Shown here piece after piece: positions 9,406 to 21,096 of a stretch of 64,000 nt of DNA. This DNA comes from Vanessa cardui (lineage: Eukaryota > Arthropoda > Insecta > Lepidoptera > Nymphalidae): positions 12,586,803-12,650,802 of the forward strand of contig NC_061129.1 of the NCBI RefSeq assembly GCF_905220365.1. Direction: 5' to 3'. Positions within the stretch are counted from its first letter, which is position 1, and the number at the start of each line of letters is the position of its first letter. Under the pieces are notes generated by a model. It did no database searches. It was given only the letters and a program-made list of their open reading frames with translations, and was not told the DNA's origin. A program made the position numbers and the translations under genes.

Positions 9406-11174
9406 GTAATAAAATAATGACTAATAATCATATTGTCATAACGTGAATCAGTTACTGGAAAGATCTTCCAATTGTGTCGTCCGTTACATCTGCCTTTCAT
9501 TTTTTAATCTGAGGCTGATTTGTCGTACGAAATAAGTCGGATCGGGCAGTTAAATAAAATTGTATAATTAATTAATAGTTTTATTAATTTATTCATTTCA
9601 TTAATAAAAAATTCAATGTATATTTCCAGGGTTGAAATCCACAATCGGTAAACTGTTAAGACGTTTTAACTACAGGTTATTAGGGCTATGAGTATGTCTT
9701 GTATGCCTATTTTTATACAAATTTATTATTCTCTTCAAAATACTCTGTTACTTTGACCTGAATTAGACGTTACTTCCATATATATTATTGTTTATATAAT
9801 TACTCAATGAAATTATTAAATACCCTATAAATGCTTGCGTCTTTATAGTAAAGCCACGGATTCCGAGCCAACGATGCTTACGCTTAGGCGGATGGAATTA
9901 GGGTTACGTCTCCATAGGTTTTAGTCAGTTTGACACAGGATTACCTTTATCTGCGTCTGAACGCGTGACGTATTTTCATTGCTCATACTTTCCCCTAAAA
10001 AACAAAGATTAATAATGAAAAATAGCGAGTCTTGTTCTTAAATATTTGCTTGAATAAATTTAATATGAAGAATTCATCGTTGTCCTAAAATAGATTTTCT
10101 TTAGAACTTTGCAAACTTCCAAAGAGGGTTCGAGGTCTTGAACTTATGGATCAATGAATAAATTAATCTTGTTTAAAAGTTATTTGTACTTGAAAATATC
10201 GTACCAAGAAATCGGTAATGGTTAGGAAGTAATTACTACATTTTATATCGGAAATGATAAGTGATCAGCTATTTCACGTACTTAGACAAAGTTGTAAAGC
10301 TCCTGTTATCGTATAAATCTATATATCGTCGGTGGAGCCAATGATGGCGTTATTGGATTTTTTTCTGGTAATAAACCCCCAGCCTGTAGTTTATAACATT
10401 GTTTATACAACCATGTCTGAAAAAGCACGTAAATCCTTTGGTTCCGCGCGTGAATTGTTTCCAGTCGTGGCAAATTTGCTTCCCGTTTGAATACCAGAGT
10501 TTCGGGATGGAGAATCTATTCAATTGTGTCTACTGATGATATTATGTGGGTAGTTGCTCGCTTCAGTTTGTTTTGTGGCTGAATTTGGTCGGGATCATCG
10601 TAAGACAAGGAGCGATGCAATTATGCCTTTATATATTATGAACATTGGTTATGCTTGGGAATCTATTATAATATTTCTAATATATTTCATTAAAAAAAAC
10701 TCCAATTCATTACTTATATAAAAAATAATGTAAGGATAACAGTTATATATTTTATTACAATATAATTTTAGTTTTAACAAATTATCTGGAATTTCTTAAA
10801 TTAAAAAAACGCTGCAATAAAAAAGAGTCTTAATTAAAAGTAAAATTGGTCCTGAAAAGCTTTAAAATGACACTTTACTTAATTCAAATGATCGAGATTT
10901 TATATCAAGATCGTAAACGAAAACAGAATTCCAATTAAAAGCCAGCGACACTTCATTAAAAAAACGAAAAAATTAACAGAATAATTTTAATTTGAGTAAC
11001 AGCACGTATTCATTCATCGGAAGCATACTATGACGTATATTATCTTGAATGATATATCGCAGAGAGTAGCGTGTTCTGTTCGTACAGAGGACGAATAAGA
11101 CATGAGACAGATGTGTTGTCTAATACGGAAAAGGGAACGTTTTAATCTTCCAATCATATCTTCTACCGAAGAGC
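9406..11174. other. About 1.8 kb without a recognised feature
   Basis: AT-rich DNA with no open frame of interest. A slightly GC-richer patch at 10430-10610 has no detectable coding frame. No repeat family recurs here. Confidence 0.5.
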
Positions 11175-11345
11175 AACCATATTTAGTATCGTTGTTTAAA
11201 GAGTGAGTGAGCCAGTTACAGGCACAAGTAATATAAAATATCTGTTTATCTGATTGTTGGCGCATTGACTATGTTATGGATTCCTAAAATCTTTTACAGA
11301 ACCAATATCAATGGCCCTGGTGACCACTTACCACTTACCAGTACG
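11175..11345 (+). mobile_element. Element D, degraded fragment
   Basis: GAGTGAGTGAGCCAGTTACAGGCACAAG and GGTGACCACTTACCA are element D blocks (compare 14905-15050). The minus-strand frame at 11014-11265 overlaps this repeat and is a shadow. Confidence 0.7.
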
Positions 11346-12260
11346 ATTTAACGATCGCATACCTTCAATGAATATCCATTAATTCAAGATCTCAGACAGA
11401 GGAAAGATGTCCTCTGTGGAGGGAAAATACCTGTCAAATACCACATCACTTAGATGAAGTGACCCAAATATCATCGCCTAAGAAACCTACTTATCTGTGT
11501 CAAAGATACAAATTGTATTTTCTTTACCTACCATAATTCTAGTACCTACCCTGTTTAGTTTTCACTCGAGGGCTGATATATACGAAGATGTTACATACCT
11601 GGGAACAAAAAACACCTGTTATAGAAAATTGTACGTAATTTGTAACATTTATTTAAGATGTGTGTCATGTAAATCAACCGGTAAGTGAGGAAAATTTATG
11701 CACTCTTGACCAATTTCAAGCACGGTTTCCATACTCGAAAGCTTAAATGAGTGCATCCAGGCACGACTGGATCAAACATGGGACCAACGACTCTAAATGT
11801 TTTTCGAGGCACGACATAATGATAATAATAATACTAATGCGTACTACAATCACTGGACTACAATTTTTCAACAGAAATTTGTTGATTTTTATTAAAATCT
11901 TATATAAATTTCCGACTATAATATCGTCAAATTATTAATGACGAGTGGTAATCGTCTGTCGAGTTCAATGTGTTTTAATTCAAAGTCCTTTATACAAACA
12001 AAATTTGTTAATCGGATTCAATTAAGCGACAAAACAAATTCATTATTTCGTAACGAGTTGATTACGGAATTTAAAATGGCCGAGTCTTTGATTGTGTCCT
12101 CTTTATTTTGATGCGAAAATTTTACAATACACTTAATCATTTTATTAATCCACTTGTAACGAATTAATACCATACTTCATATAACCTTGAAAAAATCCGT
12201 CGCCTGGCGTTTTCAATATCTAGAGGTCCAATCAAGCACTAATAAATGACATATTGAACT
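11346..12260. other. No recognised feature
   Basis: AT-rich. Two 63-codon frames (11497, 11747) lack domains and look accidental. Confidence 0.5.
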
Positions 12261-12390
12261 AAAATTAGTTATAACGGATTTTAATCGCGTATATTAATTA
12301 TTTTGGACATCCCGACGTTTCGAGCACTTTACAGCGTTCGTGGTCACGGGTAGTCTACCCGTGACCACGAAATCCGTTATAACTAGTTTT
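12261..12390. mobile_element. Fold-back (palindromic) element, internally deleted
   Basis: Outer arms 12261-12280 and 12371-12390 are reverse complements with one mismatch. Inner arms 12339-12353 (CGTGGTCACGGGTAG) and 12355-12369 are perfect around a single T. The left half has an extra 58 bp (GACATCCCGACGTTTCGAGC...) missing from the right, so a once larger palindrome has lost part of one arm. The CGACGTTTCGAGCACTTTAC block is, from general knowledge, common in lepidopteran repeats. Confidence 0.85.
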
Positions 12391-12953
12391 ATTTAAATGT
12401 GGAATAATCGCGAAAGTTTAAGACAAATTACATATTGTTAGAGTTATTCTTTTTACATTGTATAACTGTAATTTATTACAATAATTTGATCAATAATATG
12501 TCGATTGAATATTTTTACAGTATGTTGTAAAGTAATATTTTAATTTTTCACGATCAATACTGGCCTACAAATACACAATAGATTACAACATAGCGAAAAA
12601 TAATACGTTAAATTGCTAACTTGACTATTGACTAACGAATTTTGTATTCTTATGGTGACATATATATGTAAACTAATAACATGGAATCAAAATTATAACT
12701 AAAGGAAGGAAAACGATACGTTCCTTTTTCCATAAGAAAAGGCAGATAAAGAAAATGATGTCACTGTTTATAAAATATAATATTCTACGATATCAACAAA
12801 AGTATGTGTCTGTATCAAATTATATATTTTGGTTATACTTTTTTCCGATTCGATATTTCCTACTTACAAATAATACGATTTCCCAAAAATAACAATAATT
12901 GTAACTACATTACATTATCGACTTTTAAGTATTCTAAAATTTTTCATTTAATT
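12391..12953. other. No recognised feature
   Basis: AT-rich. No family match. The 61-codon frame at 12804-12989 runs into the following SINE and is not a gene. Confidence 0.5.
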
Positions 12954-12964
12954 TTACTAAGAAG

Positions 12965-13271
12965 AGAGTCGAGATGGCCCAGTGGTTAGAACGCGTGCAT
13001 CTTAACCGATGATTGCGGGTTCAAACCCAGGCAAGCACCGCTGATTCATGTGCTTAATTTGTCTTTATAATTCATCTCGTACTCAGCGGTGAAGGAAAAT
13101 ATCGTGAGGAAACCTGCATGTGACATTTCATAGAAATTCTCCCACATGTGTATTCCACCAACCCGCATTGGAACAGCGTGGTGGAATATATTAAAAACCT
13201 TCTCCTCAAAGGGAGAGGAGGCCTTTAGCCCAGCAGTGGGAATTTACGGGCTGTTGTTGTTGTTGTTGTTG
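12965..13271 (+). mobile_element. SINE-A, full-length copy with 11-bp TSD
   Basis: Complete head (GGCCCAGTGGTTAGAACGCG, GGGTTCAAACCCAGG), body and a (GTT)n tail. The target TTACTAAGAAG is duplicated exactly at 12954-12964 and 13272-13282. Nearly the same as the copy at 2458, which argues for recent or low-divergence expansion. Confidence 0.95.
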
Positions 13272-13282
13272 TTACTAAGAAG

Positions 13283-14798
13283 GATTTTCATTACGTTTTA
13301 GTTTATATTTATTGGTTTTAAAATAGTGTTTTGATTGAATTCGCTTTTTCTTTTTGTTCATTTTTTATTTAAGCGTAGGTTTAATATTTCATAGTATTCA
13401 TTTCAAAATATAGCCATGAAAAATTCAAAACGAATGCAGCGCTAACTCTTCTATGATTTCACAATTCACGGTAAGCCTTTTTAAAAGGTCATTGTTCTCA
13501 AATTAAAACCCACCTTTATCATTCACCTAAGAGTAATTTCCTTTGCGAGAAATTGTTCAAGTGAAATGGACTCAGCATTTTTAAGGATTCAATTTAAAAT
13601 TTTAATTCGCTTCCAATTAACAATAGCGTTTCATTTGTAATACCTTTTTTTAAACACTCGCATCTAACATTTATTATCGTTGGAAACAAAATATAAATAC
13701 TTGTAATGATTTTTAAACGATGTTTGTGAAAACCAACCTTTATCGCTTGGAATCTCATGATTTTCTGGAAAATCCAACTAAAGAACTAAGCCGGCGTTTT
13801 CTTGGAAAAGTGACATTTTATGAATTCTTTCTTTTTTCTACCATTTCGATACTAATATCTACTACAGACTCACTCTTGATTATTATTCAAATTTTGACAA
13901 GGGTTAGCCAGATCAAACAATACTCGTTGATGTACAAATATTACCCAAACTTCTGAAAAGCTTGTCCAGAATAAAAATAAATCCAATATTTCACGCGAAC
14001 AGGGCACTAACACACCGAACACATTTGATCAAATGGATCCCCAAGGGACCACGATGTCCGCACAAAAATAGGTCCACAATATGTATTCAAGTTTACAAAA
14101 ACTGCAAGTTGTTTAGACATTCCTATTACAATATTTTGAATAAACACTGCAGAAGTTACGCCCTCTGGGATACCACGCCAAACTAACCACGTATAAATCG
14201 AAAATTTGGCAATGCCCGAGTATATTTAGAACGCCAAGTTGCTAAAATATTTAGGAGACTACGTAAATAAAAAGAAACGATACATTTGAAATAGTAATGA
14301 GACCTAAAAAAACTATATATTGTAAATAAAAGAAGAGTAATTGTGGAACATGGTTGGAACGCAGTTTTTCTCTGTATGTAATATATATTATACAACATAC
14401 ATAATGAAATAAATTTACCTTTCCGAGTAATTAAATATCAACATAATTGTTGTTAAAAATTGCGTCAAAATTAAAACAATACTATAAAAATAATATTAAA
14501 TTAAATCATATACAATAAAAAGAAACAACGAGGAAAAGAAAGAGATAGAAAAGTGCCTGACAAGTTCAGAATGCTTTTCCCTGACTGTAAACCACGTAAA
14601 AGTAAACTTTGTACCAAATAAAGGAACTCAATTACAATCATCAAAATGAACAGAGTCTCGTCTAGAGACCCTGCGGCCGCAAGGAGCGGAGGCCCTAGCT
14701 AGAGCAACAGTAGCATGGAGAACCTGAAAACAAAATCAAAATATACTCCTTTCAAGTAGGCTTTTAAATGGTTAAAAGTGGTACTAAATTTTAAATTT
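13283..14798. other. Mostly unrecognised; GC-rich spot near 14.65-14.70 kb
   Basis: AT-rich with several short frames lacking domains (13720-13956, 13962-14186, 14183-14398). A compact GC-rich stretch at 14653-14705 contains CTGCGGCCGC and GGAGCGGAGGCCC. Its origin is unknown. Confidence 0.45.
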
Positions 14799-15093
14799 AC
14801 TTGGTGGTAGGGCTTTGTGCAAGCCCGTCTGGGTAGGTACCACCCACTCATCAGTTATTCTACCGCCAAACAACAGTACTCAGTATTGTTTTGTTCCGGT
14901 CTGAAGGGTGAGTGAGCCAGTGTAACTACAGGCACAAGGGACATAACATCTTAGTTCCCAAGGTTGGTGGCACATTGACGATGTAAGGAATAGTTAATAA
15001 TTCTTACAGCGTCAATGTCTATGGGCGATAGTGACCACTTACCATCAGGTGGCCCATATGCTCGTCCGCCAACCTATACCATAAAAAAAAAAA
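14799..15093 (+). mobile_element. Element D, full-length-looking copy
   Basis: The best copy of a roughly 290-bp family: GGTGGTAGGGCTTTGTGCAA, TGGGTAGGTACCACCC, GAGTGAGCCAGTGTAAC, CAAGGTTGGTGGCAC, GTGACCACTTACCATCAGG, GCTCGTCCGCC, then an A-rich end. Orientation is taken from the A-rich 3' end. No reading frame and no clear Pol III boxes, so I leave it as an unclassified retro-type repeat. Closest relatives are at 37297 and 45523. Confidence 0.85.
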
Positions 15094-15375
15094 TTATAAA
15101 AAAATGTACTTTTGAATTGTCATTTAACTAACTATGTATATTAAGTGAAGCTATCATGTCATCGTCTTATAATTTTAAAATGATTTTAATAGAATATTTT
15201 AATTTCAACGAATAATCCCTAATTTATTCACTTCCGTCACAGGGCGCCAGGCAGTTAAAGTAAAACATTAAACAAATATTGGAGTAAAATAAAAAGAGAG
15301 TCTACAATAATGTGTAGAAACGAATATACATAGGTACCGCACACATAGGGAATATGGAACAGTGGCTGAGACCGA
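15094..15375. other. No recognised feature
   Basis: AT-rich DNA with no family match. Confidence 0.5.
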
Positions 15376-15402
15376 GGATGACGGCATATAAAAGCGTCAT
15401 CC
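15376..15402. repeat. 8-bp inverted repeat around a TATAAAAG box
   Basis: GGATGACG (15376-15383) and CGTCATCC (15395-15402) enclose TATAAAAG (15387-15394). The DNA is somewhat GC-richer than its surroundings. It could be a promoter remnant or chance; no gene start follows. Confidence 0.5.
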
Positions 15403-15814
15403 CATATGTCCTCATGTCTTACCATTCGTTTTCACCCCCTAAGCGCGCCATTTAAAGTGCACATCTAAATATCTCGTTACATTTTCTATTTGGTCTTTTA
15501 AAATTTCTAATGATTTTATATATATACGTGTGAAAGTTTTATACAATCTCAGTGTTTCGGTATCTGTGCCTGTAAAATTATATATTAAAAAATTAAAAAC
15601 AAATTCTATTTATATAATATAAAATGAATACATTATAAAAACGGTGAGCTTTCTCAAATACATAATCTCGTTATAAATATTCAGATTCTCTTTGAATATA
15701 AAAGTATGCTAATCAGAAACTGAAATAGCTGCATTAAAAACGGCGGTCACTAAGATTCTCTAAAAATATAGGCCTTTGTAACAAACAACGGATGAAATAT
15801 GAAAAGAGTTATAT
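15403..15814. other. No recognised feature
   Basis: AT-rich sequence. No coding or repeat signal. Confidence 0.5.
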
Positions 15815-15895
15815 TATTTTATCATTGCAAGCCCACAATGATCCAGTGGACAGAATGTGCAGATTCTAACTAAGGATTATAGGTTCAAATAAAAA
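15815..15895 (+). mobile_element. SINE-A head, degraded fragment
   Basis: GATCCAGTGGACAGAATGTGCA...GATTATAGGTTCAAAT resembles the A-box and B-box region of SINE-A with many changes. The body is absent; a Helitron-like end follows directly. Confidence 0.4.
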
Positions 15896-15910
15896 TTAAT
15901 TATGTGTATT

Positions 15911-15995
15911 CTAGCGACCCGCCCCGGATACGCACGGGTGCGATGCTGATACTAAATATGCTAAAGAATTTGTCTATTTACGACATAAAATTAGA
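15911..15995 (-). mobile_element. Helitron-like H, 3' end
   Basis: On the minus strand this ends in ACCCGTGCGTATCCGGGGCGGGTCGCTAG. That is a short ACCCG/CGGGT stem followed by the terminal CTAG, as in Helitron 3' ends. Compare the fuller copy at 35820-36046. Confidence 0.7.
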
Positions 15996-16514
15996 AACTT
16001 CTAAAAATACCAGTGTTTCTCTACTACATTCTCCATGTATTTTTTATTTACAAAACGTTTCTCTATTTAAAAACCGCGTCAATTCAAAGTCAGCAGTCAG
16101 CAAAATCTGTTGAGTAATATTAAAGATCTAAGCATACATAGAAACACAGCGGTCAGCGACCTTTCATTATATTTAAATTAATATCTAGTATTTATTTCTA
16201 AGTAATGATAATTCAACTGAGCCGACGGAAAATTCCAGGAAACTTATGAATTTCGAATGATATTCCGTCTGTATAACCCACAGATCAGTGAATTTCTTTT
16301 TTTGCCAAATTTTAATTAAATTTTATTCACAGAACAAAATGGGTGGGCTAAACCTTCATAAATAGACATTATGATAGTACGTACAATTTGTGTATTAACT
16401 AGCTTACTTTGTGATAATTAATATTATAATATTATAGAACAAACCTAAGATCAGCAATAAATTCACAACATATTATAATGAATCTAAAAATTGTTGTGCT
16501 TATTTTTTCTGTCT
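15996..16514. other. No recognised feature
   Basis: AT-rich with no family match. Confidence 0.5.
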
Positions 16515-16640
16515 TTAGGTAGGGACTGGCATATTTTGGCTCCAGATGGTAAGTAATCACCACGAGCCATATTAATCATATTTATTTTACTCTTATCATC
16601 AATACACCACCACCCTTCGAAACTAAGATATTGTATTCTT
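16515..16640 (-). mobile_element. Element D, degraded fragment
   Basis: 'ccagatggtaagtaatcacca' and 'aatacaccaccacccttcgaaactaagat' are minus-strand element D blocks (compare 45570-45665). Confidence 0.55.
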
Positions 16641-17049
16641 TATATCAATGTACTAATGACCTATAATCCTACTAATTAACATTGATGGTGATTTGTCGGA
16701 TTTCCAGTAAGACGATACGTGACTATTGGTCTATTTGGATAGATAGACTATACTTCTGGATATATTTTCGGTTCGAATGGTTGCAGAGTCCATTTTAACT
16801 GAAAATAGAACCATTGAAACTCTGTGAGAACAGATTCATTTTGAAGAGTATTTTCTTTTACGTTCGTATCGAAATCTTTGGAAGATAGCGTACTATTTGT
16901 AAAGTGTTTTATTTAATGAATGCGACGTTGATTTATTAGCTCGACAGAGGCTTTCGATAAAGCAAAATCAGATAACCACTTTTTAAACTTAAAAAAATTA
17001 CATATTAATTTATTCTCTAGTTCATTCTAATAGCTTATTTTCAAAAGCA
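16641..17049. other. No recognised feature
   Basis: AT-rich DNA without open frames or repeat matches. Confidence 0.5.
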
Positions 17050-17339
17050 ATAGCAATTTCCCACTGCTGGACTAAGGTCTCCTCTCCCTTTTGAGGAGAA
17101 TGTTTGGAACATATTGATATCACGCTGTTCCAATGCAGGTTAGGGAATACACATGTGGATGAATTTCTATAAAATTTGACACATGCAGCTTTCCTTACGA
17201 TGTTTTCCTTCACCGCCGAGCAAGAGATGAAGTAAAAACACATATTAAGCATATGGATAATAAGTGGTGCCTGCCTGGACTTAAACGCGCAATCATCGGT
17301 TAGGATGCACGCGTCCTAACGACTGGGTCACCCCGGCTC
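17050..17339 (-). mobile_element. SINE-A, diverged copy
   Basis: Full head-to-body match on the minus strand (CCCACTGCTGGACTAAGG, CTCTCCCTTTTGAGGAGAA, GCACGCGTCCTAACGACTGGG), with more substitutions than other copies. The tail is lost, and no convincing TSD was found. The minus-strand frame at 17022-17252 is a shadow of this repeat. Confidence 0.9.
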
Positions 17340-18374
17340 AATAAAAGTAAAATCCAATATTATTTTCTGATATACTTTATTAAAATAAAATGTCAATACA
17401 TTTAAAAGCCGAAATCAATCTGAAAAGAATATTCGGGTGTTAACCGAAAATTGTGGACTCAAATTGTAGGAAATGTTACCGAGTCTTTAATTTCGTTTTA
17501 AATTCCATTGTTATCGGTGGTATCGTTAAACATAGTGAGAGAACTTACATATGTTTGTTATAATTTTGTTAATTTTACAAACCGCATGGGAAATTCAAGT
17601 GGTCCCTGTGTCATCTACTTTAGTGGAGTTGTTGTTTTATTACTTTTACTGCGACTAATTTAACTGTGGGACTTTGAGCTACTCGGCATATTTTAATAGA
17701 TATTGTGACTAAGGAGTAAAAGACAAACTACTTGAACTGTTATATATTGTTTGGTTGTTAAAATTATCGTTTTTAGTTTATTTATTTGTTTCTTATTACA
17801 AATAAAGGTTACACTCAGGTCATAATGTTTCTCAGACTTGAACTGAAACTTGAACATTGAAAATCAGCGTTGGGTTCTTGGAACCCAACTTGGAAGCTGA
17901 ATGTAACCTTTAGGACACGTTAAGTATCATTGTGTTGTTTTGAATTATTGTTGTTTTTTTATATATTAAGTTAGTCAGTAGTTATAGTTAGTTAACATGT
18001 TTTTTTTATTTTTGTTGTTTTTCTTTTTAATTTTTTATACTTTTTATTCTTTTATTATGTACTGTGTCCTAATAAAAAAAACTCTAAACAAGCCCTGCCA
18101 CAGGCAAATTACGGCCGGAGACTAAAATGTATTATTTAAAAATAGAGAAAGATGTATAGGTATAAAGTAAATAAAATATACACAATCTGTCAAAGAAGTA
18201 ACATTCTGTGGTAGCATTTGATGAACCGTCTTATTTGAGTAACCGAAGTTCTGCCAATAGCTCATAAGCTATTCAAAACATGTTATAGTATCTTGTTGTG
18301 TTCTAATCTGAACGAGAGTCAAGGTTGTATAAGAAACAATTTTTGATTCCATGATTATCATTGTATTTACTGTG
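17340..18374. other. No gene; one small hairpin
   Basis: AT-rich. A perfect 9-bp inverted repeat GTTGGGTTC/GAACCCAAC with a 3-nt loop lies at 17869-17889. Long T-runs occur at 17954-18060. The minus-strand frame at 18303-18485 crosses the following LINE junction and is accidental. Confidence 0.5.
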
Positions 18375-18381
18375 TAAGTAA

Positions 18382-20059
18382 CCAAGGATAAACCAACTTA
18401 ACCAGCATTTCTCGTCTTCTGATACCATAGATGGTACGATAAAAACTGGCACCATTAGAAATATTTCAGCGTCTTCTACTCCCAATATTCCTTCTTTCTC
18501 TTTTAGTCAGTTTACTGTATGTGATGTTAAGAAGAACATTTTAGACATCAACTCTGATGCCGTGGGTTCAGATTGCATTAGCCGTAAAATGATTCTTCCT
18601 ATTATTGATATTGTAGCTCCTATCCTTACATCTATCTACAACTTGTCGATAGAATCCTGTACATTTCCTACGATCTGGAAAGATGCCCAAATAATCCCTG
18701 TACCTAAAAAGTCCAACCCGAATAGTTACTCCGAATTTCGTCCCATATCGATTCTTCCTTTCTTATCCAAAGTATTTGAGCGTCTTATATATCAGCGAAT
18801 GACTCCCTTTCTATCCAAAAATAACCTTATGAATCCTTTCCAATCCGGTTTTTGCCATGGTCACAGTACGGCTACTGCCCTCGTTCAAATAACGGACGAC
18901 ATCAGACTTGGTATGGACAAGCAACTGATTACAGTGCTGGCACTGCTGGATTTCAGTAATGCATTTTGCACTGTAGACTTTGATATTTTACTAGCTATAC
19001 TACGTTCTCTTAACATATCTCCTAAGGTGACTGACTGGTTTCATTGTTACTTGCGAGGGCGTCGGCAGCGCGTATATACTAATGGTCGTAACTCAGACTG
19101 GTGTATGCTAAGCGCTGGTGTCCCGCAAGGTGGCGTGTTGTCTCCTCTATTATTTTCTATATTCATTTCCTCTATCACTAATCACATTTCTTCTCTCTAC
19201 CACTTGTACGCAGATGATCTCCAAATATATTCACAGACACAATTCAGCGGGCTCTCGGACACCATTGATTTAATAAACAAAGATTTGATGCACATAAGTC
19301 AATGGAGTAAATCTTATGGTCTGAGAGTTAATCCCACAAAAACAAAGGTGATTATCATTGGTAGCCCGAGACTTATTTCACGGATTGACTGGAAACAATG
19401 ACCACCTGTTCTTTTTTGATGGCGTCTGCATACCAATCTGTGAAACAGCAAAAAATCTCGGCGTTATCTTTGATAGGCACCTTTCTTGGGCACCTCAAAT
19501 AAATGAGGTTAGTAAAAAATTGTTTTCATCCTGTGGCTCACTGAGAAGATTGAAAAACTTTTTACCCATTCCAACTAAAGTTACGCTTGCACAATCTCTC
19601 CTTCTACCGATTCTTGACTATGCCGACACTTGTTATACAAACTTAAGTGAGGAGCAATTAAATAAACTTGAGCGATTACAAAACCTATGTATACGGTTCA
19701 TATTTGGTTTACGCAAATATGATCATGTTTCCGAATTTCGCCAAAAACTCAAGTGGCTCCCTATTCGCCTTCGCAGGAATACTCACATTTTATCTCTTCT
19801 TTATTCTATTCTTTTTAATCCAGCGACACCCTTCTATCTTAAAGAGCGTTTCACTCTCCTTTGGGAGACTCACAAGCGTGCTCTTCGCTCGAATGAAAAT
19901 TTAATTCTCTCCATTCCTTCTCATTCTTCTTCTTACTATTCTAAGTCCTTCACTGTAGAAGCTTCTCGACTTTGGAATACATTACCCTTAGCTGTAAGGC
20001 GCGCACAGTCATTAGCCGTTTTTAAAAGTATGGTTAAGGACTTTTACTTATCGCATTAG
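18382..20059 (+). pseudogene. LINE reverse transcriptase (partial, one stop, one frameshift)
   Basis: First frame 18382-19398, then TGA at 19399-19401. Reading resumes in another frame after an apparent extra T in the T6 run at 19412-19417 and ends at 20059. Reverse-transcriptase motifs: FRPISILPFLSKVFERLI, motif A LALLDFSNAFCTVDF (catalytic Asp kept; the usual AFDTV is AFCTV), motif B GVPQGGVLSPLLFSIFI, motif C YADDLQIY. After the shift: ETAKNLGVIFD (thumb), LDYADTCYTNL, and a C-terminal RLWNTLPLAVRRAQSLAVFK block like that of LINE-E. In an intact relative the protein would copy element RNA at a nicked target. The clade is CR1/Rex/Daphne-like by general motif pattern; I cannot fix it further. 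Confidence 0.9.
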
Positions 20060-20381
20060 TTATTCTAAGCAGTCGTTGTTGTTGTTGTTAATTTCTTGTT
20101 TAGTTAATATCTCCTATTTTATTATATATATTTATTGTTATTTGTGTATTGTATACTATTCTATTAAGAATTTATACTATATATATATATATGTAAAAAG
20201 TTATTGTACCCTTCCCATTAATATCAATATCATGATCCTTTACCCAAAGGTTGCCTGGAAGAGATCGCTGCTTAGCGATAAGGCCGCCTGTTGCACCTCA
20301 TGCAACTTTTATGTAACTAAAATGTTATTTTTTAGTTGTAAGATTGGGTGCAATAAAGAATAAATAAATAAATAAATAAAA
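18383..20381 (+). mobile_element. 5'-truncated CR1/Jockey-group LINE with 8-bp TSD
   Basis: About 2.0 kb, holding the reverse transcriptase, the C-terminal region and a 3' UTR that ends in GGGTGCAATAAAG and (AATA)n repeats. TAAGTAAC is duplicated exactly at 18375-18382 and 20382-20389. The long reading frame opens immediately after the 5' TSD, whose own TAA is the preceding in-frame stop, so the two lines of evidence agree on the truncation point. The endonuclease part is missing through ordinary 5' truncation during reverse transcription. Confidence 0.93.
20060..20381 (+). other. LINE 3' UTR
   Basis: Non-coding tail of the LINE. It includes (GTT)n at 20069-20086, an AT run (20172-20192), TTGCCTGGAAGAGATCGCT, and the terminal AATAAAG plus (AATA)n. 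The frame at 20076-20363 in this region is a shadow. Confidence 0.8.
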
Positions 20382-20389
20382 TAAGTAAC

Positions 20390-21082
20390 AGTCTAGTATT
20401 AGTAAGAAATGTCTATGTATGTAGTCCCAAAGTCACATCCTTGTAAAGAATACTTGAAGCAGTCTTGCAGACTTGCATCCGATTCATGCAGTTTTTCTCC
20501 TTTACCTGAAACCACAATATAAATTATGAGCTCTAATTACTCAGATAAAAAGTGGACTTTTCCTGGATTTGAACCCACAATCTTTGCTTATGATTCATAT
20601 GTTCTAGCCATTTTTGACATAATTAAATTCAAATTCATCAAAAAAAAGAAATGTTTTTGCATAATCCTAGCATAAAATTCCACGGACAAAAACTACCAAC
20701 CCGAATGTTACTGTACAGTTTTGTAAGCAAAACTTCATTTTGCGACACGTCGTTCAAGTAAACCCACAGAGCATCAACATCATTACTCTCCCTGGAACAT
20801 GGGAGAAGAAAAATTGTTCGGGAAAGTATATCGCGCTTTATAATGTTGAATGTGACGTGGAATCCGAAAAATGTTTACGCGACTACAACGGCGCCGTGGG
20901 CTGTAACATAGTGATGTGGTAACGTGGCTTGACAGTTTTTCGATACTACTGTGGCATCTGATAAAATAATTATAAAACTAAAAAGTATTTAATCGATATT
21001 TTGATGTTTGGTGATATGTAAAACAAACAGTATGTAGAGTTGTTGTGGACCGGTTTGGAGGTTAAATGGGTCAGTCTAAAGG
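20390..21082. other. Mostly unrecognised; tRNA-like fragment and a 60-codon frame
   Basis: TGGATTTGAACCCACAATC at 20565-20583 resembles a B-box on the minus strand and may be an old SINE head. A frame at 20740-20922 (+), starting TTG, encodes a Cys-containing peptide (NCSGKYIALYNVECDVE) and is GC-richer than its surroundings, but matches nothing I recognise. The segment at about 21047-21082 looks like the left part of an element D copy split by the next SINE. Confidence 0.4.
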
Positions 21083-21096
21083 CACTAGTAACGTAA

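Noticed and set aside
20160..20195. AT run as a promoter or origin
   Set aside because: It lies in the 3' UTR of a truncated LINE.
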